Of a DNA stretch of 64,000 bases, positions 54,812 to 63,002 are shown piece by piece. The DNA is taken from the NCBI GenBank assembly GCA_964414425.1, contig CAYPWL010000013.1, forward strand, positions 1-64,000. Reading direction: 5' to 3'. Position numbers and translations under genes: made by a program. Source of the stretch: GYS-P2D sp964414425 (GTDB taxonomy: Bacteria; Bacteroidota; Bacteroidia; Chitinophagales; Saprospiraceae). Numbering within the stretch: position 1 is the first letter of the stretch; each line of letters begins with the position of its first letter. The notes under the pieces are model-generated. The model ran no database searches. It was not told the DNA's origin and saw nothing but the letters and a program-made list of their open reading frames with translations.

Positions 54812-56830
54812 CTAAAACTGATACTTCGCCAATACATAGAAATTGCGAGGCGGTTGCACTCTAAATCCTGTATCATCTATCGTCCCATCAAAGTCAACGT
54901 CTATGGGTGAGCCCTCTGTAAAATAGAGTACATCAAAGACATTGTTGAGGACAAAACTCAACGAGAAATAGTCATTCACCTGAGCATTCAACTGACTATT
55001 GAACACCGTAAAACTCGGCAGTACAAAATTGTCATTATTGGACAGCTCCGTAAAGGATTGGCTCACATGGCGAGCATTTAGGTTAAAGTTGATCTTATCA
55101 GTAATAGCTATATCCACTGATGGATTAATCAGAAACTGTGGGGCAAAGATGTGCTCTACGTCAGTAAACTCCTCCCCTGTTGCAAGGTCCACATAGCTGT
55201 CTATGTTGCTATCCATATAAGTCAGGTTTAAGCCAAAATCTACTGCATCGGTTAGCTTTACTGAACCAACAACTTCAATTCCTTGCCTCACACTATTAGG
55301 TACATTTTGTCTGATCTCCATATAAGACATATCTACTAAGGCTCCGATCTGGCTAATCTCATTGTCAAAGTTCAGATGGAACAAGTTTGCTTCATATGTG
55401 AAGTTGCTTGTCTTATAACGATAACCTAACTCAATGTCATGGACACGCTCTGACTCCGTCACTCCATTGAACAAGTCCGAACGTGTCGGCTCTCGGCTTG
55501 TCTCGCCATATGAAACATATAATTGACTTTGCTCACTTAGCTGATGGCTCACACCCAAAGAGAAGTTGATGAATGTATAATCCTCTTCTAATAAGAAATC
55601 ATTTTCAGGGCCGATGACTGATTCGTCACCATCTATGGTCATACCGATTCGGCGTAACTCCGCATTACCAAAAAAGCCCAGCTTGTCCAGAGACGACTCA
55701 TACTTTGCATAGACACTCCCCTCATTCTTATCCGTATTATCTCGATTAAAAGGTTGATTGGCAAGCGGCGTGATGAAGTCAAAATTCACTCTATCGAATG
55801 TATAGCCATTAGCACCAAATGATAATGATCCTTGTCCTAAATCCTTAGTTCCATTTAGCTGTACGCCAAACTGATCATTCTCAAGTCCAAACATGAATTG
55901 ATCACCGCCGAAGCTAAACGGAAATACTCCACCAGCTCCGTGGTAATAAGCCGTTGCTGAATAATCAAAGCCTGCTACTGACTTGGCATATTGTAGCTGA
56001 ACCATTCTCTGCTCAAAGTCATCCACGTCGTTGAGGTCATTGAAGTTGGTGCGAGGATTTTCATTTATAATCGATAGAGGGACATGTAGATAAGACTGAC
56101 CATTTTGGGTACGTCCAGAGAAAGCCGTCAACTTCAATACATCATTGTCGCCCTTAATGCCTCCAGAAAAGAAGAATGAATAAGAGTCAGAACCAGAGTT
56201 ATCCTTAAAGCCGCCAGTCTCAGTGCGAGTCATACGAGCATACACTCCAAACTTATCATCGATGAGACCTGATTGCGCCTCTGCACTCACTCTCAATGTG
56301 CTAAAGCTACCAGCGGTGAGTTGCACGCCATAGTTAGATTCATCCTTGAACAGGTTGGGAGATTCAAAATTTACGGAGCCACCATAGGAGGCAGCGCCCA
56401 CACTATTGGCTCCGACACCACGAATCACTTGTATACTCTCCACACTATTACCAAAGTCAGAAAAGTTAGAAAAGAACGTGCCATGATCAACCATATCATT
56501 AAGTGGCACACCATTAAGGCTGATATTGAGTCTATCCTGATCTATTCCTCTCAATCTAAACTGTGAGTAGTTACCGATGTCCGTGCCTCCATCAGAGTAC
56601 GAAACAATCGAGGGCACTAAGCGCTCGATGAGCACGGCAGGGTCTTGGCCTATATAGATCTCATTGATTTGTGCTTGATCGACATTAGTATAAGATACAG
56701 GGGCTCGCTCAGATACTCGGGAAGCCGAGATAATGACATCCTCGATATCAACGCTATCGACGCTCGATACAAAGTCTTGAGCAGAAACTGAAACAACAAA
56801 TAGGGTAAATAGAATGGATAGAATTCTCAT
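54812..56830 (-). CDS. TonB-dependent outer-membrane receptor, probably for thiamine or its precursors
   Basis: A 672-aa receptor with a signal peptide (ending VSAQDF), a plug domain (residues about 35-150, with PAVLIERLVPSIVSYSDGG and IQVIRGVGANSVGAASYGG) and a 22-strand barrel ending in RNFYVLAKYQF. No long SusC-type extension or carboxypeptidase-like domain precedes the plug. Substrate assignment rests on the TPP riboswitch in its 5' leader (56885-56992), which would shut it off when thiamine diphosphate is plentiful; TPP-regulated receptors are known in this phylum. The PnuC-like transporter and kinase genes lie just upstream. Confidence 0.9.
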   Translation of the reverse strand: MRILSILFTLFVVSVSAQDFVSSVDSVDIEDVIISASRVSERAPVSYTNVDQAQINEIYIGQDPAVLIERLVPSIVSYSDGGTDIGNYSQFRLRGIDQDRLNISLNGVPLNDMVDHGTFFSNFSDFGNSVESIQVIRGVGANSVGAASYGGSVNFESPNLFKDESNYGVQLTAGSFSTLRVSAEAQSGLIDDKFGVYARMTRTETGGFKDNSGSDSYSFFFSGGIKGDNDVLKLTAFSGRTQNGQSYLHVPLSIINENPRTNFNDLNDVDDFEQRMVQLQYAKSVAGFDYSATAYYHGAGGVFPFSFGGDQFMFGLENDQFGVQLNGTKDLGQGSLSFGANGYTFDRVNFDFITPLANQPFNRDNTDKNEGSVYAKYESSLDKLGFFGNAELRRIGMTIDGDESVIGPENDFLLEEDYTFINFSLGVSHQLSEQSQLYVSYGETSREPTRSDLFNGVTESERVHDIELGYRYKTSNFTYEANLFHLNFDNEISQIGALVDMSYMEIRQNVPNSVRQGIEVVGSVKLTDAVDFGLNLTYMDSNIDSYVDLATGEEFTDVEHIFAPQFLINPSVDIAITDKINFNLNARHVSQSFTELSNNDNFVLPSFTVFNSQLNAQVNDYFSLSFVLNNVFDVLYFTEGSPIDVDFDGTIDDTGFRVQPPRNFYVLAKYQF

Positions 56831-56863
56831 AACTCATTTTTTATACTGATGAATAATATGATG

Positions 56864-56879
56864 GTATGAGACCTCATAC
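56864..56879 (-). promoter_or_regulatory. Hairpin between TPP aptamer and receptor start (possible expression platform)
   Basis: GTATGAG and CTCATAC form a perfect inverted repeat five bases after the aptamer's last helix strand, about 33 bases ahead of the ATG. No T run follows, so control at translation is more likely than termination; this is inference. Confidence 0.4.
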
Positions 56880-56884
56880 ACCTT

Positions 56885-56992
56885 GGGTGCATGAACACTT
56901 TTCTTCCTTACGCCAGCATTACCTGGATCAAGTTAAATTGGGTATAATCTCAGCCTGTGATTACATTCATCTCTCGATGAATAAGGCACCCC
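56885..56992 (-). promoter_or_regulatory. TPP riboswitch (THI element)
   Basis: On the minus strand the conserved elements of the aptamer appear in order: GGGGTGC (P1, 56992-56986), CTGAGATTATACCC (the pyrimidine-sensing arm), AACTTGATCCAGGTAATGC and TGGCGTAAGGAA (the diphosphate-sensing arm), and closing GCACCC (56890-56885) which pairs with P1. The variable P3a stem (ATTCATCGAGAGATGAAT) is a perfect hairpin. It sits 54 bases before the receptor gene. Confidence 0.93.
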
Positions 56993-57018
56993 ATCATAAA
57001 GTCGATGTAAATATAGTA

Positions 57019-57525
57019 TCATTTGTAAGTTGCCATAGTCTCGATAGCGGCTTTAATACGGTCTGACAAAGGACCTTTGACTTCAATGTATGGAACACCC
57101 AACTCTTGCAAGCCTGTTCTATACCGTTCATGGAACTCCTCTCTATCTAAATCATAGTCCCTTAGTGGGTCGGGTTCTAATGAGATATGGTGATCACAAA
57201 GGATGAAGAGATCCCAGTCTTGTTGCTTGATATAATCCGTGATCCAAGGGTCGCATCGACCAAATCGGATCTCTGACCAAATCTTGATGACAAGGAGGCT
57301 GCTATCACATATGATTGGGTTGACTCCTGCCTCTCTCGCTGCTTTTTCTTGTCTGACTTGTCCTTTCGCAATGGTTAATAGATCACTCTCTGTATAATCG
57401 GGACCATACTTAGTGAGATAAGTTCGAGCATATTCTGGGATGTAGGAAACTCCATAATGATCAGCCAAGCCCGCTGCCAAGGTTGACTTACCCGAGCACT
57501 CTATACCCGTGATGACCACCTTCAT
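57019..57525 (-). CDS. NadR-like P-loop nucleoside kinase
   Basis: The start is set at the ATG at 57525, which overlaps the stop of the PnuC-like gene (ATGA); the open frame extends 7 codons further. About 168 aa. It is the AAA_28/ribosylnicotinamide-kinase part of NadR without the HTH or adenylyltransferase domains: P-loop GIECSGKSTL, then SYIPEYARTYL and PIICDSSLLVIKIW with the base-positioning aspartate. In this context it may phosphorylate the vitamin taken in by the PnuC-like protein (thiamine or nicotinamide riboside); the TPP element next door favours thiamine but does not prove it. Confidence 0.82.
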   Translation of the reverse strand: MKVVITGIECSGKSTLAAGLADHYGVSYIPEYARTYLTKYGPDYTESDLLTIAKGQVRQEKAAREAGVNPIICDSSLLVIKIWSEIRFGRCDPWITDYIKQQDWDLFILCDHHISLEPDPLRDYDLDREEFHERYRTGLQELGVPYIEVKGPLSDRIKAAIETMATYK

Positions 57526-58139
57526 GAGCGATAGGATTTGAGCCAAGCTCTATAGCCCATCACAGCAAAAGCGATATAGATAAAGTACAGGAGCGAATAA
57601 AAATAGAGCCCTTTGTAAAAGTATATACCCGTGGCTAAGACATCTACCACTAACCAATAAACCCAACTCTCCAGCTTCTTGCGAGCCGTCAACCACATCG
57701 CTGTCACGCTGAGCATGGTAGTCGTGCTATCCCAATACGGCAGAGATGGTGGATCTAAATTGGGGAAGATCGTAGGAAGGACCAATAGGAACTGAGCAAA
57801 GAACACCACGCCAACAAGTGAGACAAGAATCCATATGACCCTGTTCTGGAATGATTGTAATGTAACCGCCAGATCATTTTGTTCTTTAGGCTTAGTCCAG
57901 TTATACCATCCGTAAATATTGAGGACCAAGTAGATGACATGGAGAATAAAGTCACCATACAGTCTGCTCTGCCAAAAGATAACGAAGGACACAAGAATAT
58001 AAAGAATGCCAAATATCCAGTTACGGATATCCTCCCTGATCAGTAGCAATACATTGATTACACCAAACACTAATCCAGCAAACTCCAAGATTGATAGACC
58101 TTGAAGAGAGTCAATGATGTTACTTACTATTTCACCCAT
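57522..58139 (-). CDS. PnuC-family vitamin transporter (PnuC or PnuT type)
   Basis: A 205-aa inner-membrane protein with seven predicted helices. PnuC family marks are the EFAGLVFGVINVLLLIRED start, the LNIYGWYNW aromatic cluster and VYWLVVDVLATGIYFYKGL near the end. PnuC moves nicotinamide riboside by diffusion and metabolic trapping; its relatives PnuT and PnuX move thiamine or riboflavin. Overlap with a NadR-like kinase fits the trapping model. The neighbouring TPP riboswitch argues for PnuT, although that riboswitch lies downstream of this gene, not ahead of it. Confidence 0.88.
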   Translation of the reverse strand: MGEIVSNIIDSLQGLSILEFAGLVFGVINVLLLIREDIRNWIFGILYILVSFVIFWQSRLYGDFILHVIYLVLNIYGWYNWTKPKEQNDLAVTLQSFQNRVIWILVSLVGVVFFAQFLLVLPTIFPNLDPPSLPYWDSTTTMLSVTAMWLTARKKLESWVYWLVVDVLATGIYFYKGLYFYSLLYFIYIAFAVMGYRAWLKSYRS

Positions 58140-58266
58140 ATCTCAATACTCTCAGCGAAGGTAATAGATCGCATTATATCCATTTAATCGAATATTTGCT
58201 TGCTATCGTCGATCTACAACTCAGTAGACTATCTATACTCAATATATTGATGAAAAATTCAATCAC

Positions 58267-58428
58267 ATGTTATACAAGTTATTGCAGCCTCAAATATTAG
58301 TCCTCTTAATCCCTATCGTTGCTATCGTGGGTGGATACATCATCAAATCACAAAAGATGAGCTATGAGCATGAAGAGCGATTAGCAAAGATCAATGCTGG
58401 ATTAGAACTCGATGAAGAAATAGAGTAA
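58267..58428 (+). CDS. Small single-pass membrane protein (53 aa)
   Basis: ATG 58267 to TAA 58428 encodes 53 residues. A hydrophobic helix (ILVLLIPIVAIVGGYII) is followed by a charged cytoplasmic tail (KSQKMSYEHEERLAKINAG, then LELDEEIE). The composition resembles small membrane proteins often found in Bacteroidota. It ends one base before the TTG start of the nucleoside hydrolase, so the two are likely translated from one mRNA. No function is known to me. Confidence 0.65.
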   Translation: MLYKLLQPQILVLLIPIVAIVGGYIIKSQKMSYEHEERLAKINAGLELDEEIE

Positions 58429-58429
58429 A

Positions 58430-59380
58430 TTGCCGTCCAATAGATTCATATTGGAACAATTAAAAATCACTGTATACATAGTCTTTATCCTTGGACTCTT
58501 GGAAAGCTCGTGTTCTGTAGAGCATCCTACAGGACTTCCTCTGATCATAGATGCTGATACTGCCAATGAGGTCGATGACCTTTACGCAATCGTGAGAGCA
58601 TTGCATGCAGATGAGCTCAATGTGATGGCTATCACATCGGCACAGTTTCATACCTCTCCACTGGCGACTGATAGTACCGTCTATGAGAGCCAGAAGATCA
58701 ATGAGGATATCATATCCTTAATGGATAGAGATGATGTTGTATTACCACTTGGCGCTAACGGCCCAATGACCGCCCCTACTTCTCCAGCGTCATCCGAGGC
58801 CTCTGCATATATCATCAATACTGCTCGTGAGCATAGTCCTGAAGACCCAATCCATGTGGCAGTATTGGGCTCATGTACCAATATGGCCACGGCAATAGTT
58901 GAGGCTCCAGATATCATCCCAAATGTACGGGTACACTATATAGGTTTCTGGCATGATACCTTGACTCAGGTATTCGACCTGAAGGAATTCAATTCTGGTA
59001 ATGATACGTTCGCCGTACAGGTACTATTAGATGCTGAGGGATTGGATTTTGATGTGATGACCGCTACCACATGCCAACATCTCGTGCTAACAAAAGAGGA
59101 AGTAGATCAACATCTAAAAGGCAAAGGCGGTATATCTGATTACTTAGTCAATCGCTGGGAAACATATACACGCTGGTGGACACAAGAAGATCCAGAAAAG
59201 CAAGAATGGATCATGTGGGATGTGGCCATCATCGAAGCCCTCATACATCCCGAGTTAGCAGAAAAGCGACCCTTTAAAGCTCCATCTAATACCCCCTCAA
59301 GGGTTATCGATGCCTACATTGACATCGATGTGTCTACGATGATTTATAACTTCTGGATGTCGGTTGCTCCAGAATCATAG
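58430..59380 (+). CDS. Nucleoside hydrolase lipoprotein (IUNH family)
   Basis: A 316-aa protein with a TTG start at 58430, a signal helix and a lipobox ending LESSC (C28), so it is likely a periplasmic or outer-membrane lipoprotein. The IUNH calcium-site motif IIDADTANEVDDLYAI (D41, D43, D49, D50) lies just after. Other family points are AVLGSCTNMATAI and the later WDVAIIEALIHPE. It would cleave ribonucleosides to base and ribose. It overlaps the convergent kinase-like gene by 6 bases. A lipoprotein form suggests salvage of external nucleosides. Confidence 0.87.
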   Translation: MPSNRFILEQLKITVYIVFILGLLESSCSVEHPTGLPLIIDADTANEVDDLYAIVRALHADELNVMAITSAQFHTSPLATDSTVYESQKINEDIISLMDRDDVVLPLGANGPMTAPTSPASSEASAYIINTAREHSPEDPIHVAVLGSCTNMATAIVEAPDIIPNVRVHYIGFWHDTLTQVFDLKEFNSGNDTFAVQVLLDAEGLDFDVMTATTCQHLVLTKEEVDQHLKGKGGISDYLVNRWETYTRWWTQEDPEKQEWIMWDVAIIEALIHPELAEKRPFKAPSNTPSRVIDAYIDIDVSTMIYNFWMSVAPES

Positions 59381-60340
59381 CTGCATCAAGTTTAGTGCAA
59401 TACCCATCAGTACTTTCTTTTCCTCCAAGATTCTACTAATCGGTAATTGAGCCAGACCTATCAGTCTTCTCATAATTTCTATGCCCGCATATCTGCTCAA
59501 GAGTAGTTGGTCAATTTCATTAGGATATGCCTCAATGACTTTAGATCGGTAGTCGATGTCATGAGTGGCCATGATCAGATGTGCCGTCATTACGCCAAGG
59601 TCAAATTCTGCTTGACCAAGATGAGCAAACTCAGGATCTAACACATACAACTCTTCATCTGAACGCATCCAACTCCCAGGATAGTAATCACCATGAACTA
59701 AGGCGTCTCCTTGAGAGAGATAATGCTCGCCCATCTCTGCAATTACAGACTTAAGGGCGATATTTCCTTGATATGGTTTTGCCAACTCCTGCAGTCCCAC
59801 TTGTACATCGTCTAATGAGAAACCATTGTCTCCATCAAAAGGTAATAGGAATATATGCTGATGATTAAGCTTACGCAATTCCATATTCTCAGGAAAGCCT
59901 GCAACATCTTGAGACTGATGGCATTGATGTGCGATGCGGACGAGCTGCTCAACATAAGAGTCTTTAATCTCTCTGGCGTGGTAGATGCTGGTCATATCGA
60001 CTATCGCACCCAGATCGCTCAACATCAATAGATACTCTTGGGGTGCGTAGTTCATCACACTTGGCAAATGCTGACTCACATCGCTCTTGGATAAAGCATG
60101 GTAAAACTGGGCTTCTACATCTATTCGCTCGATAGGCGCTGGAATGTCCGGATACTTCTGGACATAGGGCCTGGATTGCTTCAGTATAAATGAACGTTGA
60201 TCTGTTGTAATCCGCAATACCACGTTCATATTACCCTCGCCTGCAGAAACCACTTCTGAGATAGTCTCATTACTAATCCAACTAAGCTGTTCTAAATAGC
60301 TTTGGAGCTCGCTTTTGCTCAAATCTACACTGATATTCAT
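59375..60340 (-). CDS. APH-family kinase resembling methylthioribose kinase
   Basis: A 321-aa protein kinase-like phosphotransferase. It has the ATP-site lysine segment RSFILKQSRPYVQKYPDIP, the catalytic loop LVHGDYYPGSWMRSD and the metal segment YVLDPEFAHLGQAEFDLGV. The KQSRPYV and DPEFAHLGQAEFD phrases are closer to MtnK (5-methylthioribose kinase) than to antibiotic-modifying APH enzymes. No other methionine-salvage gene (mtnA, mtnB) is present. It is convergent with the nucleoside hydrolase. A sugar or choline substrate is the main alternative. Confidence 0.78.
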   Translation of the reverse strand: MNISVDLSKSELQSYLEQLSWISNETISEVVSAGEGNMNVVLRITTDQRSFILKQSRPYVQKYPDIPAPIERIDVEAQFYHALSKSDVSQHLPSVMNYAPQEYLLMLSDLGAIVDMTSIYHAREIKDSYVEQLVRIAHQCHQSQDVAGFPENMELRKLNHQHIFLLPFDGDNGFSLDDVQVGLQELAKPYQGNIALKSVIAEMGEHYLSQGDALVHGDYYPGSWMRSDEELYVLDPEFAHLGQAEFDLGVMTAHLIMATHDIDYRSKVIEAYPNEIDQLLLSRYAGIEIMRRLIGLAQLPISRILEEKKVLMGIALNLMQL

Positions 60341-60434
60341 GACTGCTAACTTACGGCATTAAGGCCTATTAAGGTGCGTTACAGGTTCGTAATAGAACGT
60401 CTTGTCTTGAAGTAAACTAAGTGAGTGAAAGAAG

Positions 60435-60508
60435 TGGAGCCTACCGGATTCGAACCGGTGACCTCTACACTGCCAGTGTAGCGCTCTAGCCAACTGAGCT
60501 AAGGCCCC
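60435..60508 (-). tRNA. tRNA-Ala (anticodon GGC)
   Basis: On the minus strand the sequence starts GGGGCCTTAGCTCAGTTGG and folds into a cloverleaf. The acceptor stem pairs GGGGCCT with AGGCTCC and contains the alanine identity pair G3-U70. The anticodon stem CTACA/TGTAG encloses the loop CTGGCAG, giving anticodon GGC. The T loop is GGTTCGAATCC. Discriminator A73 is at 60435; CCA is not encoded. A TATTTTCG on the minus strand at 60531-60524, one base from TAnnTTTG, is its likely promoter. Confidence 0.96.
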
Positions 60509-60523
60509 AAATGTTTGAGAGTG

Positions 60524-60531
60524 CGAAAATA
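60524..60531 (-). promoter_or_regulatory. Possible -7 element TATTTTCG for tRNA-Ala
   Basis: TATTTTCG on the minus strand is one base off TAnnTTTG and lies about 16 bases ahead of the tRNA 5' end at 60508, between priA and the tRNA. Confidence 0.4.
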
Positions 60532-60546
60532 AATAATTCTAATTGA

Positions 60547-63000
60547 TCACTGTGGATCAATATCGATTGATATCATGACTCGCTTAAAGTCCTTGTGGGT
60601 CTTCATTAACCCCTTAGTGGCGAGTAGTATCTCCTTGATTACTTTGATGGTCTTAGCATCTTTCTCAGTCTTGATATTGATCTGTTGCTGATACTTGTTT
60701 CTCACCCTGATGATTACCGGATCAAAAGGTCGTGTACAGCGATCGCCTAACTTCTTATGGATCTCTTGATAAAAATACTGTGCCGCTCCCTTAGTTCTTT
60801 GAAATTCAATGTGCCTAAACCATACCGAGATCATCCCATAATATGGTGGATACATAAATTGCTTACGCTCGGCGAGCTCCCGACTATAAAATCGCTCGTC
60901 ATCATTCTTTAGCAATTCTTGTATGACTGGATGATCAATCTGAAAAGCCTGGATAATCACTCGCCCTTTCTTGTCTCGACGTCCCGCTCGACCGCTGACT
61001 TGCTTGAGCAATTGATAGCTGCGCTCTGACGCTCTAAAGTCTGGGTAAGCCAGCAGGCTATCGGCGTTGAGCACACCAACCAAACCAATATTACCAAAAT
61101 CAAACCCCTTAGTGATCATCTGTGTCCCAATCAAAATATTGATCCGACCTTGCTTGAAGTCCTCCAAGAGCTTAAACTGATTCTTCTTGGACCTCGTGGT
61201 ATCATGATCAAATCGATCTACCTTAAGATCAGGAAACAGCTCACCGATGACTTGTTCGATTTTCTCGGTGCCAGCACCCATCAGTTGTAATTCATAACTA
61301 CCACAAGCTGGGCAGGTGTCTTTCTTGTAGACTCTGTGACCACAGTAGTGACACTTGAGCTCATTGATCTTCTGATGGTAGGTCAGCGTGACATCACAGT
61401 TCACACATTCTGCGGTCCACCCACACTGGATACACTTAATCGTTGGAGCGAATCCTCTACGATTCTGAAATAGGATCACTTGCTGACCTTGCTCGATGGT
61501 TGACTCAATCGCCTCCTTAAGGTCTTGCGAAATACCATTCTTGACTAAGCCTTTCTTATAGCCCTCCTTGAGATCGACGACTTGTATAAATGGCAATCCT
61601 GCAGAACCAAATCGCTCTGGCATCTGCACATAAGCGTATTTCCCTTGGATACTGTTGTGATAGGACTCCAGTGAAGGCGTCGCAGTACCCAGGATGACCT
61701 TAGCCTGATGCATCCGCCCGAGAACTAAGGCAACATCTCGCCCTTGATATTTAGGGTTGGGATGATCCTGTTTATATGAGCCATCGTGCTCTTCATCTAC
61801 TATAATAAGTTTCAAGTTTTCAAAGGGTAAAAACAAAGATGACCGAGCACCGATAAACAGCTTTTTGTCAAATCTTGCTGCGTTGAAGACCTCTACCCTT
61901 TTTGCATCTTTCACCTGACTGTGAAAGACTAATATTCGGTCTCCAAGTTGATTCTGTAACCTTTGCACGATTTGACCCGTCAAAGCGATCTCTGGAAGCA
62001 GATACAATACTTGTCCACCACTATCCAATACCTCTTTAATCAACTCTATAAAGACCCTTGTCTTCCCGCTTCCAGTCACACCATGTAACAGCACTGGTTT
62101 GTTTTTGCTAAAGGCCGCCTCAATTTGTTCTAATGCTCCACTTTGCTGCTCAGATAATGGCTGGACATTTTGCTCCACTGGAAGATCTAAGATATCCAAT
62201 CGACTTACTTCTCTTTGATAGATTTCTACAACCCTTTTCTTCGCTAAAGCGCTAATCACTGCACTGTCCACATTAGCCATTTCATAAACTGCCTTTTTAG
62301 GGACTTCTTTCATCTTTTGGCGCAGGCTGTAGAGTGCTAAGAGTGCATTGGATTGCTTCTGACTGCGTTGGGTTAGTTCAAGAGCCAACTCCACGCTATC
62401 ATATGGCTCTAAGATTCTTACGAACGCCTCTTTCTTCTTGGTGTATTTAGTGATCAGTTCCTCTTGTACTACAACCAACCGATTTTGAACTAAGGATTTA
62501 ATGATTGGATATACCGACTTCTTATTGAGGATCTCTTGAATGACTTTTATCGTGAGCACTTGCTGTATACTTAGAGCTTCGCAGACCAGGTATTCTTGAT
62601 CACTTAGTTCGGCCTCCTGCCATTCGATTCCATGGTTAAGCATCAGCTTCGTTTCACTCGAGAGCTTCAGGCCTGCTGGCAAGGCAACATTCATCACCTC
62701 TCCCGGATGTGCGCAGTAGTACGATGACAACCACTGCCAGAACTCTAACTGACGCTCACTGACTATAGGACCCTCGTCTAAAAAGGATATGATATTGCGA
62801 GTCTTAACAACAGGTTTGATATTGGTCAAGTGAGTAACGATACCGCTATATAGTTTCTTATTGAAAGGCACTTCGACTCGTAACCCTACGCTAATAGTCT
62901 CATGAAATTCTACAGGAACTCCATAGGTATAAATCTCTGGCAGTGGAAGCGGCAACAGCACTCCGGCGTATAGCCCCCTTTGCTCCGTAGTAAATCCCAT
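60547..63000 (-). CDS. priA: Primosomal protein N', replication restart helicase
   Basis: An 817-aa superfamily 2 helicase that reloads the replisome at stalled forks. It has the N-terminal 3'-DNA-binding domain (residues about 1-110), winged helix region, Walker A LLHGVTGSGKTRVF, DEEH-type Walker B (LIIVDEEHDGSYKQDHPNPK) and helicase motifs TATPSLESY and QVSGRAGR. Eight zinc cysteines sit between the motor halves (CIQCGWTAECVNC, CHYCGHR, CPACGS). All motifs are intact. It starts 2 bases after the deacetylase-like gene, so both are probably one operon. Confidence 0.96.
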   Translation of the reverse strand: MGFTTEQRGLYAGVLLPLPLPEIYTYGVPVEFHETISVGLRVEVPFNKKLYSGIVTHLTNIKPVVKTRNIISFLDEGPIVSERQLEFWQWLSSYYCAHPGEVMNVALPAGLKLSSETKLMLNHGIEWQEAELSDQEYLVCEALSIQQVLTIKVIQEILNKKSVYPIIKSLVQNRLVVVQEELITKYTKKKEAFVRILEPYDSVELALELTQRSQKQSNALLALYSLRQKMKEVPKKAVYEMANVDSAVISALAKKRVVEIYQREVSRLDILDLPVEQNVQPLSEQQSGALEQIEAAFSKNKPVLLHGVTGSGKTRVFIELIKEVLDSGGQVLYLLPEIALTGQIVQRLQNQLGDRILVFHSQVKDAKRVEVFNAARFDKKLFIGARSSLFLPFENLKLIIVDEEHDGSYKQDHPNPKYQGRDVALVLGRMHQAKVILGTATPSLESYHNSIQGKYAYVQMPERFGSAGLPFIQVVDLKEGYKKGLVKNGISQDLKEAIESTIEQGQQVILFQNRRGFAPTIKCIQCGWTAECVNCDVTLTYHQKINELKCHYCGHRVYKKDTCPACGSYELQLMGAGTEKIEQVIGELFPDLKVDRFDHDTTRSKKNQFKLLEDFKQGRINILIGTQMITKGFDFGNIGLVGVLNADSLLAYPDFRASERSYQLLKQVSGRAGRRDKKGRVIIQAFQIDHPVIQELLKNDDERFYSRELAERKQFMYPPYYGMISVWFRHIEFQRTKGAAQYFYQEIHKKLGDRCTRPFDPVIIRVRNKYQQQINIKTEKDAKTIKVIKEILLATKGLMKTHKDFKRVMISIDIDPQ

Positions 63001-63002
63001 AC

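Noticed and set aside
56866..57066. Plus-strand 66-aa open frame near the TonB receptor
   Set aside because: It is the complement of the TPP riboswitch and of the end of the NadR-like kinase gene.
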